Shown in pieces: positions 1 through 6,872 of a stretch of 64,000 bases of DNA. Where the stretch lies: NCBI GenBank assembly GCA_965208945.1, contig OZ242366.1, positions 5,704,001 to 5,768,000 of the forward strand. The letters run 5' to 3'. The position numbers and the translations under genes are program-made. This DNA is from JAPPLB01 sp965208945. GTDB lineage: Bacteria; Acidobacteriota; Terriglobia; Bryobacterales; UBA6623. Position 1 is the stretch's first letter. Every line of letters starts with the position of its first letter. Under the pieces are notes generated by a model that saw only the letters and a list, made by a program, of their open reading frames with translations, was not told the origin of the DNA and did no database searches.

Positions 1-193
1 CGAAACCCTGTTTGGAATCCACCAACCGATCGTCGAAGAGAAGCTGGCGCCTGTTGCCCAGCTCCAAAGTCCTGACGGGCGCTGCATTCTCAGGCGGCCC
101 CTGCCGACAGGCGGCCGTCAACCCTGCCAACAGCACCATCAGGCCGAGAGCCGTGGCGGGTCTCCAAAAGTTACAAGCTGACATGGTTTTCAT
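1..193 (-). CDS. N-terminal part of a secreted lipoprotein (beta-propeller glycosidase-like), cut by window edge
   Basis: The minus-strand frame from an ATG at 193 runs open to the edge. It begins MKTMSACNF, has a hydrophobic stretch (LGLMVLLAGLTAAC) ending in a lipobox cysteine at about residue 29, and then a mature start containing LFDDRLVDSKQGF. The last segment resembles the start of the mature lipoprotein encoded at 21985-23487 (SDSQLFVDNFLIE), so I infer the same family: secreted proteins related to glycoside hydrolase beta-propellers of the GH32/GH43 type. Only 64 codons are visible, so the family call is tentative. A second ATG three codons in (184) is an alternative start; no strong ribosome site decides between them. 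Confidence 0.6.
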   Translation of the reverse strand, partial: MKTMSACNFWRPATALGLMVLLAGLTAACRQGPPENAAPVRTLELGNRRQLLFDDRLVDSKQGF

Positions 194-390
194 GGCAAGG
201 CACCGGTGTTATGCGAGCAAGGGGCTCGTGATCAACGACCCGGCCGCAACGCAGCCGGAACTATATTCTCTCCCAAGCCATCCCCTTCTCGTCGAGTGAT
301 TCCGAGAGAGTGGCTGAAGGTGAGAGAGTGACGGCTGGGGTTGCCGTTGGCACAGCGGCGAGCGGGGACTACTCACACCAGCGGCCAGCC

Positions 391-573
391 TGACCTGCAT
401 TTCTCACCACCCGACGGCCGAAGCACGCGGTATGACCGCCATGACTTCGTTGCGCTTGCTTGCCGTGCTCAACGTACTGTTCTAGTACACCTGCGCGCGC
501 CAAGCGGCTCGCGCCTCGTCCTGACGGCCCTCTCACGCACTTCGCCTCGCCACGTGGTGAGAAATGCAGGCTA
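391..573 (-). repeat. MITE-like repeat, type A, copy R1 (183 bp)
   Basis: Full-length copy in reverse orientation, with terminal inverted repeats CTGCATTTCTCACCAC and GTGGTGAGAAATGCAGGCTA. The outer left end is degraded (TGACC instead of TAGCC). The central palindrome is altered: in repeat orientation it reads GTGTACTAGAACAGTACG, so the TT at which the IS inserts elsewhere is TA here. It occupies most of the 434-bp gap between the partial lipoprotein and the E1 beta gene; I see nothing else in 194-390. Confidence 0.9.
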
Positions 574-602
574 GCGCCCTATTCCGCCTTGCCCAGGCCT
601 CT

Positions 603-626
603 CCGTCTCTTCAGGTGAAGAGGCGG
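603..626 (-). terminator. Hairpin just downstream of the E1 beta stop codon
   Basis: CCGTCTCTTC, loop AGGT, GAAGAGGCGG form a 10-bp stem with one mismatch directly after the stop codon of the minus-strand E1 beta gene. There is no clear U-tract after it, so it may be a weak terminator or a transcript-stabilising hairpin. Confidence 0.35.
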
Positions 627-627
627 G

Positions 628-1602
628 TCAGTAACGGTGCAGCCAACGGGCCTTTTCGAGAACCCGCTCGGTGTTCGGCAGGAAGGCCTCCTCCAGAGGG
701 GGACTGAAGGGGACCGGAGTATCGGGCGCCGCGATCCGAACCAGCGGCCCGTCCAAATATTCGAACGCATGCTCGCTGATGATGCCCGCGAGTTCACCGG
801 CCAAGCCGCCGGTCAGAGTGTCCTCGTGCAGCAGGATCGCCTTGTTCGTTTTCCTGACGGAAGTCAGGACCATTTCGCGGTCCATCGGCACGAGGGTCCG
901 CAGATCGACCACCTCGACATCGATCGCCTCGGAAGCAAGCTGCGCGGCCGCCTCGAGCGCCACGTGGACCATCCAACCGTAGGTGATGATACTGAGATCG
1001 GAACCTTCCCGGCGCACCGCAGCCCGGCCCAAAGGAACCACATATTTGTGCTGCGGCAACTCTTCCTTGATTTTGCGATAGAGATGCTTGTGCTCGAGGT
1101 AGATCACCGGATCGTTGTCGCGCACGGCCGACTTGATCAGCCCCTTGGCGTCGTACGCCGTAGCCGGCTGGACAACCTTGAGGCCCGGCGTATGGACGTA
1201 GGGCATCTCCGGGTTCTGCGAATGAAACGGACCGCCGTGAATCCCGCCTCCCGCCGGAGCGCGAATCACCATCGGGACGGCCGCGCCCCAGCGGTAACGA
1301 CACTTGGCGGCGAAGTTCGTGATTTGATCAAAGCCGCAAGCCATGAAATCGGAGAACTGCATCTCGATCACCGGCCGAAGCCCGTTGATCGCGGCGCCCG
1401 TTCCGGCGCCCACGATCGCCGACTCGGAGAGCGGGGTATCAATGACCCGCCGCTCCCCGAACTCTTCGATGAAACCCTTGGTGACCTTGAACGCGCCCCC
1501 GTAGACCCCGATGTCCTCGCCCATCACGAAGACCGACTCGTCGCGGCGCATCTCTTCGAGCAATCCCTCACGGATTGCCTCGACGTAGGTTGTTTCAGCC
1601 AT
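628..1602 (-). CDS. 2-oxoacid dehydrogenase E1 component, beta subunit (pyruvate or branched-chain type)
   Basis: The 324-residue product is a full-length transketolase-like beta subunit of a thiamine-diphosphate 2-oxoacid dehydrogenase, which with the alpha subunit decarboxylates a 2-oxoacid and passes the acyl group to the lipoyl E2. Family landmarks visible are the N-terminal VFVMGEDIGVYGGAFKVTKG, DTPLSESAIVGAGTGAA, RAPAGGGIHGGPFHSQNPE and the C-terminal AAPDTPVPFSPPLEEAFLPN. The last is shared by PdhB, acetoin and branched-chain enzymes, so substrate cannot be settled. It lies 39 bp downstream of the alpha gene, clearly in one operon; E2 and E3 genes are not in the window. Start ATG at 1602. 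Confidence 0.93.
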   Translation of the reverse strand: MAETTYVEAIREGLLEEMRRDESVFVMGEDIGVYGGAFKVTKGFIEEFGERRVIDTPLSESAIVGAGTGAAINGLRPVIEMQFSDFMACGFDQITNFAAKCRYRWGAAVPMVIRAPAGGGIHGGPFHSQNPEMPYVHTPGLKVVQPATAYDAKGLIKSAVRDNDPVIYLEHKHLYRKIKEELPQHKYVVPLGRAAVRREGSDLSIITYGWMVHVALEAAAQLASEAIDVEVVDLRTLVPMDREMVLTSVRKTNKAILLHEDTLTGGLAGELAGIISEHAFEYLDGPLVRIAAPDTPVPFSPPLEEAFLPNTERVLEKARWLHRY

Positions 1603-1641
1603 AGGAATCTTTCTGCTCGCAGGGCACCCGAACCGGGGGAT

Positions 1642-2640
1642 TCAGATGACTTCGTAGACGCCCTCTTCGAGAGTTGCCGGATCGGGAAACGGCTGCTCCA
1701 ACGCCCAGTTGACCGCGTCGTCAATCTCTTCGAGAACGCCCTGGCGAACCTGCCTGAAATCCTGCTCCGTCGCCCAGCCCCGCTCGACCATGTCCTTTTG
1801 CAATCGCAGGATGGGGTCTTTCTTGGACCATTCTTCGCGGACGTGCTGCGGCACGTAGTCCGCGGCATCGTGAGCCGAGTGCCCGCTGACTCGAAACGTC
1901 TTGCATTCGATCAGGTACGGCCCAAGGCCATTGCGCGCGTGGGCGACAGCACGCCGGGAAGCATCAAAAATGGCGAACACGTCATTGCCGTCCACGATCT
2001 CCGCCGGCATTCCGTACGCCGAGGCGCGGTCAGCCACGTTCTTGACCACCATCTGCTTCTCCAGAGGCGTCGAGTAGGCGTACAGATTGTTGTTGCAGAG
2101 ATACACGATCGGCAGCTTCTGAACCGTCGCGAAGTTAAGCCCCTCGTGCCAGTCGCCGCGGCTCGTCGCTCCGTCTCCCCAATAGTTGAAGACAACGTTC
2201 GGCTCACCGCGGTACTTCATGGCGAGCGCGATACCGTTCGCCACCGGGATGCTGGCTCCGATGCTGGAGATAATCGGCAGCAGATGCCTCCGGGCGCAAC
2301 CCATGTGCATATTGCCGTCACGCCCTCCGGTCGGCCCCGTCACCCGGCCGAGGTACTGCGCAAGCACTTCGCGCGGCGTCATCCCCCGGATGAGGAACGC
2401 CGCCATATCACGGTGCGAAGGGCAAAGATAGTCGTCCGGACGAGAGAGAACAGCGCTGCCGGAGGGAATCGCTTCCTGTCCGCGGCCGGTATAGCAACCG
2501 CCGACGATTTTTCCCTGGCGATAGAGCTTCAATTCGATGCGGTCTTCCAACTCCCGCATCATGAGCATGTAATAGAGGAGCTTGTCGGCGAGATCAGATG
2601 TGACTTCCTGGCTGACGGACGCGATGGCTGTTGCGCTCAT
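1642..2640 (-). CDS. 2-oxoacid dehydrogenase E1 component, alpha subunit
   Basis: The alpha subunit of the ThDP-dependent E1, about 332 residues from ATG 2640. The thiamine diphosphate motif is visible as GDGATSRGDWHEGLNFA followed by VYLCNNNLYAYST (GDG...NN pattern), and the substrate-channel region GRGQEAIPSGSA lies near the N terminus. A GTG at 2667 would add nine residues (MGSVRSLDG), but the ATG begins the recognisable family N terminus and an AAGG lies upstream, so I prefer it. It is the first gene of the E1 alpha-beta operon and is divergent from the small zinc-ribbon gene at 2839. Assignment to pyruvate rather than branched-chain 2-oxoacids is not secure. Confidence 0.92.
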   Translation of the reverse strand: MSATAIASVSQEVTSDLADKLLYYMLMMRELEDRIELKLYRQGKIVGGCYTGRGQEAIPSGSAVLSRPDDYLCPSHRDMAAFLIRGMTPREVLAQYLGRVTGPTGGRDGNMHMGCARRHLLPIISSIGASIPVANGIALAMKYRGEPNVVFNYWGDGATSRGDWHEGLNFATVQKLPIVYLCNNNLYAYSTPLEKQMVVKNVADRASAYGMPAEIVDGNDVFAIFDASRRAVAHARNGLGPYLIECKTFRVSGHSAHDAADYVPQHVREEWSKKDPILRLQKDMVERGWATEQDFRQVRQGVLEEIDDAVNWALEQPFPDPATLEEGVYEVI

Positions 2641-2838
2641 ACCATCAAGAGACCTTACCGAACCCACAAATGGTTTGCAACCACCACTTTACAGTGGACA
2701 GCGCAAACCCTCAGAAACTCAGCCCGGTGCGCACGTAACGGAAAGGGAATGAACGTAGCCCGGACCCTAGGCCTATCAGCAGAGAGAAGCTGATACAATC
2801 GATCAAAAAACAAACCCGAGGGAGAGTGTTTCGGCCCC

Positions 2839-3003
2839 ATGGAAGACGCGAAGACTGCTACGGAAACGCATCAACCTACAGCGCAGGACCATCCGGACGC
2901 GGCCTCTTATTGCCCGTGCTGTTCCAAGCGCCTTACCGAGCGCCGGTGCAAATTATTGTGTGAGACCTGCGGCTACTTCATGAGCTGCGCGGACTTTTAT
3001 TAG
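2839..3003 (+). CDS. Small zinc-ribbon protein, 54 residues
   Basis: A short gene from ATG 2839 to TAG 3003, with a purine-rich ribosome site (GAGGGAGAG) about 10-12 nt upstream. After a polar N-terminal arm of about 24 residues, the product has CPCCSKRL, then RCKLLCETCGYFMSCADFY, giving paired Cys-X2-Cys knuckles plus extra cysteines. This fits a zinc ribbon, probably one metal site, in a soluble cytoplasmic protein. Small proteins with this kind of ending (CGYxxSCxDxY) occur in several phyla without known function. It sits alone between the divergent E1 alpha gene and the convergent PDZ gene. Confidence 0.75.
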   Translation: MEDAKTATETHQPTAQDHPDAASYCPCCSKRLTERRCKLLCETCGYFMSCADFY

Positions 3004-3021
3004 TGACTCACCGTCCGCCGG

Positions 3022-3936
3022 CTAGAGCCGTCGCGTTTGCACCGCCCGTCCCCGCCGCCAAGCAGGCTGCCACCACCGGCCACCCGCTCGCGAGGCTTCA
3101 ATCCGGAGCGTTTTCCTGGACCGGTCGCGCATCACCTCGATCGAGACGGCTTCTTCATTGGAGGATCGGATCGCGCTGTGCACCTGACGAGGCGTTCTCA
3201 CGGATTCCCCGTCCACCGCGATGATCACATCACCCGCTTGAAGCTCAGCACGGTCAGCAGGCGAATTCGAGGCCACCGAGCAGACCAGCGCTCCCTCTTC
3301 CACTCCGAAGTATTCGCCAAGCTGACCCTTGACGGCCTCGAGCTGCGCTCCCAGGACCCTCGTTCGCATGACCATCTGAGGCACCTGGACATGGATGTCC
3401 AAGTCCGGCATCGAGATGAAAGCTTGACCTCGGCAGTTCTGTTCATCCTCATCCTCACAGTTCTTCAGCAGCGGCTTGACCACCACGGCGGTCGTCGGAC
3501 GCTTTCCGATTCTTATCTCCAGTGCCTGCTCGGAGCCGTCTCGCCAAACGACGACCGCCACCTCACGGCCGACCGGTGTCTCTCGAACCAGCCGCATGAA
3601 GTGCTCCACACCCGCCACCTTCTCGTTCCGGAACGCCAGGATCACATCCCCTTCGACAATGCCGCCCTGATCGGCCGGGCTGCGCTCCGCCACACTGGTG
3701 ATCTCGACACCGGACGGGGCGGGCATGTTCAACTCGCCGGCCCTGTCTTCGTCCACCTCGATCAGATGGACGCCGAGGTAGCTGCCCCCCTTCCCGAACT
3801 GCGCGGCATAGACTCCGACCGCCGGGTCGTACGAGCCGTAGCCGGGAAACGGCCGGTCGGGGTCGATCACCACTTGCGCGGACGCCGTCACCCAGGCAAC
3901 CAGGCATCCGAGACTCAAGCGACTCAACTGTGTCAT
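3022..3936 (-). CDS. Secreted protein with two PDZ domains
   Basis: 304 residues with an N-terminal signal peptide (LSLGCLVAWVTASAQ). The first PDZ domain spans roughly residues 50-145 (YLGVHLIEVDED...ERSPADQGGIVEGDVILAF) and the second roughly 190-285 (GALVCSVASNSPADRAELQAGDVIIAVDG). There is no trypsin-like protease domain, so it is not a DegP-type protease but a PDZ-only periplasmic protein, perhaps a binding or adaptor protein for exposed C termini. It is the last gene of the sigma / anti-sigma / DUF4097 / PDZ operon, 25 bp after the DUF4097 gene, with a good ribosome site (AAGGAGAG) before ATG 3936. A role in envelope-stress output is inferred from that context. Confidence 0.85.
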   Translation of the reverse strand: MTQLSRLSLGCLVAWVTASAQVVIDPDRPFPGYGSYDPAVGVYAAQFGKGGSYLGVHLIEVDEDRAGELNMPAPSGVEITSVAERSPADQGGIVEGDVILAFRNEKVAGVEHFMRLVRETPVGREVAVVVWRDGSEQALEIRIGKRPTTAVVVKPLLKNCEDEDEQNCRGQAFISMPDLDIHVQVPQMVMRTRVLGAQLEAVKGQLGEYFGVEEGALVCSVASNSPADRAELQAGDVIIAVDGESVRTPRQVHSAIRSSNEEAVSIEVMRDRSRKTLRIEASRAGGRWWQPAWRRGRAVQTRRL

Positions 3937-3961
3937 GGCTTCTCTCCTTCAGAAGGTTTCT

Positions 3962-5140
3962 CTATTCCAGCCGGTGGATCTTGATGTGACCGGCCGTGTT
4001 CAGAATGCGGAGGACCGGGCCGCCTCCGTTCAGAGCGCCCTCCGCCGTAATCGAGCTCGGGCCGAAACGTTCCCGGTCCAGCCGGACGCGGATCGCCTCG
4101 AAGTCGCTCTGGATGCGGCGGTCGTTGTTGGTCAATTCGACGATAGCCTCGATCGTGACTTTGAGATCCGCCGGCAGCCACACGTCGATGCTGCCCACAT
4201 TCGTCTCCAAAACGGAATCCTGCAGCAGCCCGCCGCGTAAAAAGTACGCCTGGATGCTTCCGGTAGCGTTGGAGGCCGTGACGGCGCCCGCGACATCACG
4301 CAGATAGATTTTCCCGCCGGCGGTCTCGGCGCGGACTCCATGCGGCGCCGAGAGGATGTTCACTGACCCCCCGGCGGTCTCGGCGCGGACACGGCCGGCC
4401 ACGCCGGTCACGTTGATCGAACCGCCCGAGGTCTCGGCAACGAGACTGCGGCCGACTTTCTCCGCCGTGATGCTCCCTCCGGCGGTTTCCGTCCGCAGGG
4501 TCCCGGCAACGTTGCGAGCCGTGATCGATCCGCCGCTTGTGGTGAGCGTGGCGTCCGCGCCGGCCCCATCGAGCGAGATCGCTCCGCCGGCGGTGTCACA
4601 CAAGATCTCCCCCCCGATCGCGCGCAGCGTGATATTGCCTCCCGCCGTGTCGGCGCGCACCGAGCGGCCGATATCTTCGATGAGGATCGCCCCTCCTTGC
4701 GTACTGGCATTGAGCCGGCCCTCCAGCGCTTGCGCCGTGAGCGAACCGCCCTCCGAGTCAATCGTCGTGTGATGGGTGCGTCGAGGGGCTGACACTGCGA
4801 GCGAAGCCGAGAATCCGCAGCGCCCGCAGCGAGGACTTTGCAGAGAAATCACAGTCGTTCCGTTCTGCAGCGAGGCCGTCAGAGGCGCTTCCTTGAACCA
4901 TCGCTCCGCTTCCCGCTGACTGTCGGCGCGCACTCTCCGCGTGACCTTGAACCGGACATCGTTCCCCGTGTCTCCCGTGATGGACACCGGACCAACCGAT
5001 GCAACCCGCAGCCTCGTACCGGCGGGTACGGCGTCCTCCTTCTCCTCGACCCAATAGCGGCCTTCCTTCCGGATGGCGCCCGCAGCCGACAGCACGAACC
5101 CCAAAACCAGCAGTCCGGCCGTCCAGTTCACGAGTCTCAT
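3962..5140 (-). CDS. Secreted DUF4097-type beta-helix repeat protein
   Basis: A roughly 392-residue exported protein. After a hydrophobic signal (LLVLGFVLSAAGA) comes a head domain, then about nine short repeats around ETAGGSI/TSGGSI at roughly residues 150-300, as in DUF4097/DUF4098 proteins, which fold as right-handed parallel beta-helices. The function of the family is unknown; such genes often lie downstream of ECF sigma/anti-sigma pairs. The ribosome site decides the start: GGAGG abuts an ATG at 5146 but lies six bases from the ATG at 5140, so 5140 is chosen. It lies between the anti-sigma gene and the PDZ gene. Confidence 0.85.
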   Translation of the reverse strand: MRLVNWTAGLLVLGFVLSAAGAIRKEGRYWVEEKEDAVPAGTRLRVASVGPVSITGDTGNDVRFKVTRRVRADSQREAERWFKEAPLTASLQNGTTVISLQSPRCGRCGFSASLAVSAPRRTHHTTIDSEGGSLTAQALEGRLNASTQGGAILIEDIGRSVRADTAGGNITLRAIGGEILCDTAGGAISLDGAGADATLTTSGGSITARNVAGTLRTETAGGSITAEKVGRSLVAETSGGSINVTGVAGRVRAETAGGSVNILSAPHGVRAETAGGKIYLRDVAGAVTASNATGSIQAYFLRGGLLQDSVLETNVGSIDVWLPADLKVTIEAIVELTNNDRRIQSDFEAIRVRLDRERFGPSSITAEGALNGGGPVLRILNTAGHIKIHRLE

Positions 5141-5166
5141 GTTCATCCTCCGTCGGTTTCCATCAT

Positions 5167-6123
5167 CTAGAAACGGTCAACCGAGGCGTTCAAATCCTGC
5201 AGCACCCGTCTCGACCGCAACCGGATATATTCATGGCCTTCGGTCTCGACAAGCTCTTGCAGCACGCCAACCAACTTGCGGTCGGGCTGCTCAGTGAGCA
5301 AATCGATGGCGTAGACACGCATGCCGGAATTCGGGTCGCGGCGAAGAACGTCGATCAGCGCCCGCCGGACCTCCGGGTCGTCTTTTTGCCGTCTCAACGC
5401 CTCGAGAGCCTTCAGCCTTACCCCCGGATTACGGTCCCTGACCATCGAATGCAACAACGTCCGGCGCACATCGATCTCGTCGACCCGTCCAGTCAGGATG
5501 TCCAGCGAGTCAAGCCGGGCGCTGGAGTTCGGGGAGTTGCGGGCCGTCGAAAGGAGCAAGTCGTGGATTTGGGGGTCGTGCGGATGTCCAGCGAACCTGC
5601 GCCGGCTCACCTCCTCCACGACGATCTCTACCTGGTTCCGACGAGGGTCGAGAGCGATCGACTCGATGCCGGAGACCAGAGGTTCGGATGGGAACGAAGT
5701 CATCGGCCCCTGCAACGACAGCTCTTCAACATCCGTAAACAACCCCGAGTAATCAGAACTTGTGGTACGACCAACAACGAAAGCCAACGCAAGCGATGCG
5801 ACGACCAAAGCCGGCCGCCAGGCGAATTGGTTCTCACTCTCTCCAGAAAACCAACGTGTGAATCGGGTCCACGCCGTAGCCGGTTCCGGCGCCGTCCGGT
5901 AGACCTCGCGCATCAAATCATGGCGGCACTCGGCCACCAACGCGTGCGACGGCTCCGCTGGGGGCAACTCCTGCATCGCGGCAAAGAACTCCCGTTCCTC
6001 TGCGAGAGCCCGAGAACAGGCGCTGCACGATTCGATATGCGCCTCGAGCGCTTCCGTATCGACCGCGCCCAGCTCGTCGTAGAGATAGAGGCCTATTTGT
6101 GATTGGTAGGATTCGCAGCTCAT
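5167..6123 (-). CDS. Anti-sigma factor with zinc finger, one membrane span and HEAT-like repeats
   Basis: 318 residues. The N-terminal zf-HC2 zinc finger is visible as MSCESYQSQIGLYLYDELG followed by HIESCSACSRAL (His-X3-Cys-X2-Cys), the anti-sigma domain that holds ECF sigma factors. A transmembrane segment (PALVVASLALAFVVG) lies near residue 110. The extracytoplasmic part has HEAT-like helical repeats (ARLDSLDILTG, VRLKALEALRRQKDD, MRVYAIDLLTEQPD), an unusual sensor-side domain that could bind a protein ligand. Its start overlaps the sigma stop by ATGA, so the two are translationally coupled. A typical anti-sigma would have a short periplasmic tail; this one is about 190 residues. Confidence 0.88.
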   Translation of the reverse strand: MSCESYQSQIGLYLYDELGAVDTEALEAHIESCSACSRALAEEREFFAAMQELPPAEPSHALVAECRHDLMREVYRTAPEPATAWTRFTRWFSGESENQFAWRPALVVASLALAFVVGRTTSSDYSGLFTDVEELSLQGPMTSFPSEPLVSGIESIALDPRRNQVEIVVEEVSRRRFAGHPHDPQIHDLLLSTARNSPNSSARLDSLDILTGRVDEIDVRRTLLHSMVRDRNPGVRLKALEALRRQKDDPEVRRALIDVLRRDPNSGMRVYAIDLLTEQPDRKLVGVLQELVETEGHEYIRLRSRRVLQDLNASVDRF

Positions 6124-6749
6124 CGTGGCACGTCCTTCAACGCCGTCCTCAGTTTCCGGTGCGCCCGGAAAAGGCAGTTCTTCGCGGCTTCCTCACTGAT
6201 CGCGAGCCGGTCGCCGATCACCCGCAGCCTCAGACCTTCGTAGTGCTTCAACTCGAAGACCATGCGCTCCTTCGGCGTCAACAGTTCGAGCGCCCTGGCG
6301 ATGCGCCCAGCGGTGTCGCGGCAGGCGAGGATGCTGTCCGGATTGCTTGAAGCCCTGTCGTCAGACGCCGTATCGAGAGGACCGAGGCCTTCAGCGCTCG
6401 TCTCCGCAGCCGTCCATCGGTCCCTGTGCGCTCTCTTGCGGCGCAGGAAGTCGAGACAGACATTCGTGGCAACCCGATAGAGCCAGGTATGAAAGCTGCA
6501 CTGGAACCGGAAGCTGTTCAGACTACGATAGGTCCGCAGGAAAATCTCCTGGTAGGCGTCGCGGGCGTCTTCTTCGGACCGCAGCAGATGCAGCGCCACC
6601 CTCAGCACACTGCGGTCGTAGCGCCGAACAAGCTGCTCGAAGGCGTCGTGGTCCTGCCGCTGGGCAGCCCGGATCAGAGTCTTCTCGCTGAGCGCCTCGG
6701 GCCAAGGCTGGTTCGCCACGCTGACTGTTTCCACTCTGGCTACCTGCAA
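6120..6749 (-). CDS. ECF-family RNA polymerase sigma factor
   Basis: About 209 residues with the two sigma-70 domains of the ECF group. Region 2 is visible as AFEQLVRRYDRSVLRVALHL...DAYQEIFLRTYRSLNSFR...FHTWLYRVATNVCLDFLRR, and region 4 as ALELLTPKERMVFELKHYEGLRL...AKNCLFRAHRKLR. It redirects RNA polymerase to the promoters of its regulon, probably including its own operon, and is held by the anti-sigma factor encoded immediately downstream with a 4-bp overlap. The first codon is uncertain: TTG at 6749 has AAAGG three bases upstream, while GTG at 6734 is also in frame; no ATG precedes region 2. Confidence 0.9.
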   Translation of the reverse strand: MQVARVETVSVANQPWPEALSEKTLIRAAQRQDHDAFEQLVRRYDRSVLRVALHLLRSEEDARDAYQEIFLRTYRSLNSFRFQCSFHTWLYRVATNVCLDFLRRKRAHRDRWTAAETSAEGLGPLDTASDDRASSNPDSILACRDTAGRIARALELLTPKERMVFELKHYEGLRLRVIGDRLAISEEAAKNCLFRAHRKLRTALKDVPR

Positions 6750-6801
6750 TAACCTTTAGACGCGTTCGGAAGGAAAAAGTTAGGGGCGCAACGGGCTACT
6801 T

Positions 6802-6840
6802 CGCCGGCATTTCTCACCACCCGATGGCGGCGGCGGGCTA
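6802..6840 (-). repeat. Collapsed MITE remnant R2
   Basis: CGGCATTTCTCACCACCCGATGG, the inner part of one repeat terminus, is followed directly by GCGGGCTA, which resembles the outer edge of the other terminus. The central part has been lost. It lies between the S9 peptidase and the sigma operon. Confidence 0.6.
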
Positions 6841-6872
6841 CCGCCTTCAGCATGATCTCCGTCCGTGCGCGG

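Noticed and set aside
637..2793. 718-codon plus-strand open frame opposite the E1 genes
   Set aside because: It is the antisense of two clear E1 genes in GC-rich DNA; composition (His/Arg-rich) and lack of any motif mark it as a shadow. The long antisense frames at 29745-31661 and 32399-33526 were dropped for the same reason.
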